The notes under the pieces were generated by a model. The model did not search any database, had not been told where the DNA came from, and saw nothing but the letters and a program-made list of their open reading frames with translations. Shown here piece by piece: positions 60,076 to 64,000 of a stretch of DNA of 64,000 bases. The stretch lies in the NCBI GenBank assembly GCA_951394045.1, contig OX595986.1:2695534-2759533 (forward strand), written 5' to 3'. This DNA is from Nitzschia sp. DOCU1. Its lineage: Eukaryota > Bacillariophyta > Bacillariophyceae > Bacillariales > Bacillariaceae. The position numbers were made by a program, and so were the translations under genes. Position 1 is the first letter of the stretch, and every line of letters starts with the position of its first letter.

Positions 60076-61071
60076 TTATGCTCTCCGCGTTGGAAGTACG
60101 CATTTATATGCCAAAGCGGCGGCACCGAAGCCATTGTCGATATTCACGACCCCAACCCCGGGTGCACAACTATTGAGCATCGTAAGCATCGCGCTGATGC
60201 CGCCAAGCGAAACCCCGTATCCAATACTCGTAGGAACGGCAATAACTGGAACCCTAGAGAGACCCCCGACAACACTTGGTAGTGCTCCATCCATTCCTGC
60301 GCACACAATGACACATCCGACGTTTGGGTCTTGTAGTCTAGGAAGGGCCTTGATGATTCTATGAAGCCCGGCAACGCCTACATCGGTAATTCTGTCCACC
60401 TCGCAACCGGCCGCCTCTAAAACAACTGCTGCCTCTTCTGCCACGGGTAGATCTGTCGTCCCCGCTGTTGCAACAACTACGCGTTTCATGTTGGACTTAC
60501 TATTCGACAAGTCGGTATCTTTCAACCCCGAAGCTGTCATTGAGATGACGCGCGCCACTTCATTATACTCAATGGATCCATGATGCAGCGAAAACTCCTT
60601 AATTGCTGCATATTGCTCTGCTGTAACTCTAGGACCAACAATTTGAACGTAAGCGCGGAATATCGACAAAATCGCCCCACCCCAAAACCAACTATCTTAC
60701 CTAGTCGCCAGAATCGCTCGTTGAGAATCCAACATCTCACCCTTCCGGATCGCTTCATTCACACTCCGTGCCATGTCATCCAAAATAATAGCAACTTGTT
60801 CTGGCGTCTTGCCGGCAGCGAATACAGCCTCTGGAAACCCAGTCCTTGAAGATCGGCTATGGTCCAGGTTGGCAAAAGCCTTTATGGCGTTCTCGGGAGA
60901 CGAATCTGACATGTTCTTGATCAGTGACTCGGCATCTGATATTGTGATTTTTCCACTCTGAACTTCTTCCAAGATTCTTAGTAGCGAAGGTGATTGGGAG
61001 GAGAAAAGGCCTCGTCCAACACTTCGCTTGACCAATGCCAAAGTGCCTCTACCAAGCAACCTGGGATTCAT
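60076..61071 (-). CDS. LarB-like / AIR-carboxylase family protein
   Basis: Resembles LarB, which carboxylates and hydrolyses nicotinic acid adenine dinucleotide in making the nickel-pincer cofactor of lactate racemase; the fold is shared with PurE. Exons are 61071-60701 and 60628-60076 (307 residues); the 72 bp intron splits an Arg codon (AG|A) and restores [10 protein letters not shown]. The N-terminal LarB signature reads [16 protein letters not shown] and [23 protein letters not shown]; the PurE-like core reads [47 protein letters not shown] and [33 protein letters not shown] is a likely mitochondrial presequence; the frame is also open upstream to 61350. No LarC, LarE or LarA gene lies nearby. 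Confidence 0.88.
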
Positions 61072-61505
61072 CGATTGATTGCTTCGACACGAAGTTCTCG
61101 TCTGAATATCGCAAGAAAACTTTCGGCTCGACCTGTGCAATAACGAATGATCGTGCAATAGGGCCCTCACATCCATCATAACGTCGCCTTGCTGCCTCTC
61201 TAATTCATTCGGTTTCTGATTTTCGATGGATCTGACACCCGCCTCGAAACAACGCTGACGCACCCCCAAAGTTTTTCGCGCCTTTTCTTCTTCGGCATGA
61301 ATTGGATTCATTCGACAAAAGCAAATGATGACGTGTCCATTCCCGCGCAAGCAATGCAGTCAGTCGTGGACTATTTCAATGACGCCGGGGTACGTTCTCA
61401 GGTCTCAAAACATGTGTGAGGTGTTCTTGTTCTCATCATTCTCGCAACAAAAGCACACCACCTTCTCTTTTGTTTTCATTATATTAATAAACCACAGCAG
61501 TGAAA
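61072..61505. promoter_or_regulatory. Divergent promoter region, LarB-like / adenylate kinase
   Basis: About 430 bp between two start codons. The minus-strand frame of the LarB-like gene stays open through part of it, so its start could lie further upstream (61350). Confidence 0.45.
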
Positions 61506-62522
61506 ATGCGGCTGCATTCATGTCCACGAAATATGAGCACGAGGCCAAGTCGATGCAACTATTGGGCTGGGTTCCTCATTGTTCTTCTCGTTGTATTCTC
61601 GGCGTTTTCAGTGCAAGCCTTTCAAGATGGTACGATTACCCGTTTGTTTGGATCAAAGAATCGGGTAGCTTTTACGGGGCATCATCCTAGAAGCGCATCT
61701 CTTGCAACGGAGGATGTCGGTATGAATAGTATTCCAGAACATTACCAAGTTCGCCTCAAAGTGAAAGACCCCGAGGATTCTGAGCTTGGGGCTGCACAGA
61801 GGATAGCAACTTCGAGAAGACGAGAGAGCGAGCCTACAAAAGCAAACGAAAGCCAGATATCAAGATTACAGCAACCACCACGGATAATCATTATCGGTGG
61901 GCCCGCCTCAGGTAAAGGGACCCAGTGCGAGTACATCGCCCGCAAATGCGGTGTTGTGCACCTCTCCACTGGGGACATCCTTCGGGAAGCAGTCCGGAAT
62001 GGAAGCCAGCTTGGCATAATGGCAAAATCATTCATGGATAGAGGCGACCTTGTACCCGATAACGTGATGATTCAGATAGTGAGTGAACGCCTGAACCAAG
62101 ACGATTGCCAGACTCGAGGCTGGTTGTTAGATGGTTTCCCCAGAACCAGAGCACAGGCAGAATTTTTAGAGAATACTGGAGTCGAAGCAGATGTAGTCCT
62201 CTTATTGGATGTTCCAGATATTATGATGATCGAGCGAGTTGTCGGGCGCCGTTTAGACCCTATCACTGGCAAAATCTACCACGTGACGTTTCGTCCTCCG
62301 CCGGCGAAGATTCGTCTTCGAATGGAGCAGCGAACTGACGATACAATCGAGAAGATCAAACAGCGGTTGGAGCAATTTCATTCCAATCTTTCGGAGATAC
62401 GACTTTACTTTGGCGAAAGAATCGTCAAGGTTGATGGACGAGGTTCACCAACTGATATTTCGAAAAGTATAGCCCACGTAATCGACCAGCACCGTCTCGA
62501 GAATCGTCGAGTACAAGCATAA
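61506..62522 (+). CDS. Adenylate kinase, plastid-targeted
   Basis: Catalyses ATP + AMP = 2 ADP. Single exon, 338 residues from the ATG at 61506. The N-terminus has a hydrophobic core (FLIVLLVVFSAFSVQAF) ending in QAF, consistent with a diatom plastid bipartite signal; about 125 residues precede the kinase. The core reads IIIIGGPASGKGTQ (P-loop, about 127-140; Ala replaces the usual Gly), HLSTGDILREAV, GDLVPDNVM, GWLLDGFPRT, VVLLLDVPD and a LID with GRRLDPITGKIYH, the long-LID form without zinc Cys residues. All AMP- and ATP-contacting motifs are present. Confidence 0.93.
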   Translation: MRLHSCPRNMSTRPSRCNYWAGFLIVLLVVFSAFSVQAFQDGTITRLFGSKNRVAFTGHHPRSASLATEDVGMNSIPEHYQVRLKVKDPEDSELGAAQRIATSRRRESEPTKANESQISRLQQPPRIIIIGGPASGKGTQCEYIARKCGVVHLSTGDILREAVRNGSQLGIMAKSFMDRGDLVPDNVMIQIVSERLNQDDCQTRGWLLDGFPRTRAQAEFLENTGVEADVVLLLDVPDIMMIERVVGRRLDPITGKIYHVTFRPPPAKIRLRMEQRTDDTIEKIKQRLEQFHSNLSEIRLYFGERIVKVDGRGSPTDISKSIAHVIDQHRLENRRVQA

Positions 62523-62622
62523 ACTAGAGAATTACCGGGTACACCAAACAGCCTTTTGCTTGCAGCCGAAATAATTGTGTCGGTCTGTACTGAGGGGTGC
62601 TTTCGAGAAACGATGGGTTTGC

Positions 62623-63453
62623 TTACTTGCTGTCGCGCTGGAATTTGAATCCTTTGGAATCGACTTCATTCATCTTTCGCATCCACAGGGGCTCGGGAAG
62701 TACTTCATTGATCTTCTTTTCAAGTTCTTCATAAGTTGGTCGGTCAGGTTGGGGATCTAGCAGCGCAATCTCTCTTCGTCCGAGGTCGGCATCTTCGTCG
62801 CAAATCACACAACTTTGCCAGCTGGGAAATTCAAAGGTTAGCTTGGTGTCTTCTCCCCTACAGGCGAATTCCTGGAAGGCGAAACCATAGGAGAAGCGAT
62901 CAAAAACAATCTTTTTGCACTTGTCTCCCTTTCCAAAGCCAAAATCAGCCGGTCTTTGAAACTGCTTGTTAAACAGTAAAAGGGTTCGTTCATTCCCAAC
63001 CATTTTGTCAATCTCATCAATCTTGTCAAGCTGGTCAACTCCCGGGAATAAAATCGCAGCAACATCTTCCTTTGCAGACGCTTGTGATTCTTGAATAAAT
63101 AATCCACAGCAATCGGGTTGACTTATAACTTGCGAGGAGCATGGACCCGACGACGGCTCTTCGACGACGCCTTTCAAGATTGCCTCGAGAATCTCGCTGG
63201 CGTAGGGATACATCTGAGCCAAACCACCCGGCCATGGATCGATGTCAGCAGCTTGGGTTTCAGGAGGCAAAGGGATAAGATAATCGACGTAGAAGCGACG
63301 CGGCCGGCCCGCTTCTCTGGCATCTTTAATTGCATTGGAAAGACTTCGGATGGCACGTCTGGTCTGCTCCTGGGGAGAAGCCGGTATGAGTGCGAATGCC
63401 CCCGAAAGCAAAAAACTGCAAGTGGCCACGATACCGAAAGCAATACACCTCAT
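62623..63453 (-). CDS. DUF1995-like plastid protein
   Basis: Single exon, 276 residues from the ATG at 63453; the frame is open further upstream but that part is not protein-like. The N-terminus MRCIAFGIVATCSFLLSGAFALIP is a signal peptide ending in GAFA, matching the diatom plastid motif. The mature part opens with RRFYVDYLIPLPPETQ and the helix YPYASEILEAIL, then DKCKKIVFDRFSYGFAFQEF, resembling the DUF1995 family of chloroplast proteins, some of which bind nucleotides or assist translation or lipid metabolism. Function unresolved. The C-terminus has a helical segment LEKKINEVLPEPLW. Confidence 0.75.
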   Translation of the reverse strand: MRCIAFGIVATCSFLLSGAFALIPASPQEQTRRAIRSLSNAIKDAREAGRPRRFYVDYLIPLPPETQAADIDPWPGGLAQMYPYASEILEAILKGVVEEPSSGPCSSQVISQPDCCGLFIQESQASAKEDVAAILFPGVDQLDKIDEIDKMVGNERTLLLFNKQFQRPADFGFGKGDKCKKIVFDRFSYGFAFQEFACRGEDTKLTFEFPSWQSCVICDEDADLGRREIALLDPQPDRPTYEELEKKINEVLPEPLWMRKMNEVDSKGFKFQRDSK

Positions 63454-63843
63454 GATCCAATATGAAATATTCACTTCCAAAATAAGTGGAGAAGTGAGTG
63501 GACCATGTTTTTGGATCAAGCCAACATGGCATTTGACCATAACATGTGGAGAAAGAGAGGTGGCAGCAAAAAAGCAAAGCTGCTGCTCCGAATCACGAAT
63601 GACGTGTTCTCGAGTCACGAGTTTTACTTAGAGCACGGAGTCAGTCTTAGTCACGCCAGCACCTCTCATCATGTAGTTTTAGGTAGCAGGAAAATGGTCT
63701 ACCTGATACCTACAATTTGTCTACTTTTAGTATCTAGATCAAACCGTACGCCCCCAATGTAAGTCTAATCGATGTACACGTGCACATCCCTTCAATGTGT
63801 CCAGCGCATCAGTCAAAGAATGCGTATTTCAAAAGCAAAGCGG
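63454..63843. promoter_or_regulatory. Region upstream of the DUF1995-like gene
   Basis: About 390 bp with the promoter of the DUF1995-like gene and the 3' UTR of the next minus-strand gene. No gene seen. Confidence 0.4.
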
Positions 63844-64000
63844 CTATTTGCATGATGGCTGAAACCTTTTCGTGAACAATTCTTTGGACAAGCCTGGATT
63901 TCCTGTGAGCATTTGAGGAACATACTTGATTGCGACGACGCTGGTAGCTCTGTAGAGCACGTAGAAACATCCACCGTGGCGTACTTCGCTCATTTCACAG
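63844..64000 (-). CDS. 3' end of an unidentified gene (partial)
   Basis: A minus-strand frame enters from the right edge and stops at 63846-63844 after about 51 codons. It reads RHGGCFYVLYRATSVVAIKY then a short helix and a basic tail; composition is protein-like but the family was not recognised. It may be the last exon, since a possible acceptor could lie at or beyond the edge. Confidence 0.4.
   Translation of the reverse strand, partial: CEMSEVRHGGCFYVLYRATSVVAIKYVPQMLTGNPGLSKELFTKRFQPSCK

Overview
The window looks like nuclear DNA of a diatom, most likely a pennate species such as Phaeodactylum tricornutum. This is inferred from gene content and was not tested by a search. The evidence is: compact genes on both strands with few short GT-AG introns (about 60-130 nt); several N-termini with a signal peptide followed by an Ala-Phe 'ASAFAP'-type site, as used for import into secondary red plastids; a bZIP-PAS transcription factor; and repeated helicase-associated domains.

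Layout. 0-9 kb: the end of an MFS transporter, an AP2-like small protein, a type II membrane glycosyltransferase-like protein, a membrane-anchored GH35 beta-galactosidase and a cap hypermethylase (TGS1). 9-20 kb: an orphan, a PP2A leucine carboxyl methyltransferase, a UFD1+UBX protein, a coiled-coil protein, and three predicted plastid genes (DUF6816-like, saccharopine-dehydrogenase-like, cpSRP54). 20-36 kb: a NUDIX protein, a ubiquitin-like/PI4-kinase, a 3.2 kb gene-poor stretch, a serine incorporator, the bZIP-PAS factor and an M3 oligopeptidase. 36-49 kb: an SBDS-like protein, TOM22, a stand-alone DHFR, a Dabb protein, a C2/U-box ligase, a 1,595-residue orphan and a six-repeat helicase-associated-domain protein. 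56.5-64 kb: the Pol I factor RRN3, a Tat-type lumenal FKBP, a LarB-like protein, a plastid adenylate kinase, a DUF1995-like plastid protein and a gene fragment at the edge.

The outstanding feature is a complete-looking 7.2 kb tyrosine-recombinase retrotransposon (49173-56393, coding on the minus strand). Read in its coding direction it is A1 - gag - RT/RNase H - tyrosine recombinase - B1 - A2 - B2, the split-direct-repeat architecture of Ngaro/PAT-type elements. The 318 bp A repeats and the 193 bp B repeats look identical within each pair, so the insertion is probably recent. Gag and pol share one reading frame broken by two TGA codons, one at the gag/pol boundary and one inside the RT. The element sits head-to-head with RRN3, 151 bp from its start codon.

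Exon coordinates were worked out by hand from reading frame, GT/AG sites and family similarity. Functions come from recognised motifs, with no database search.
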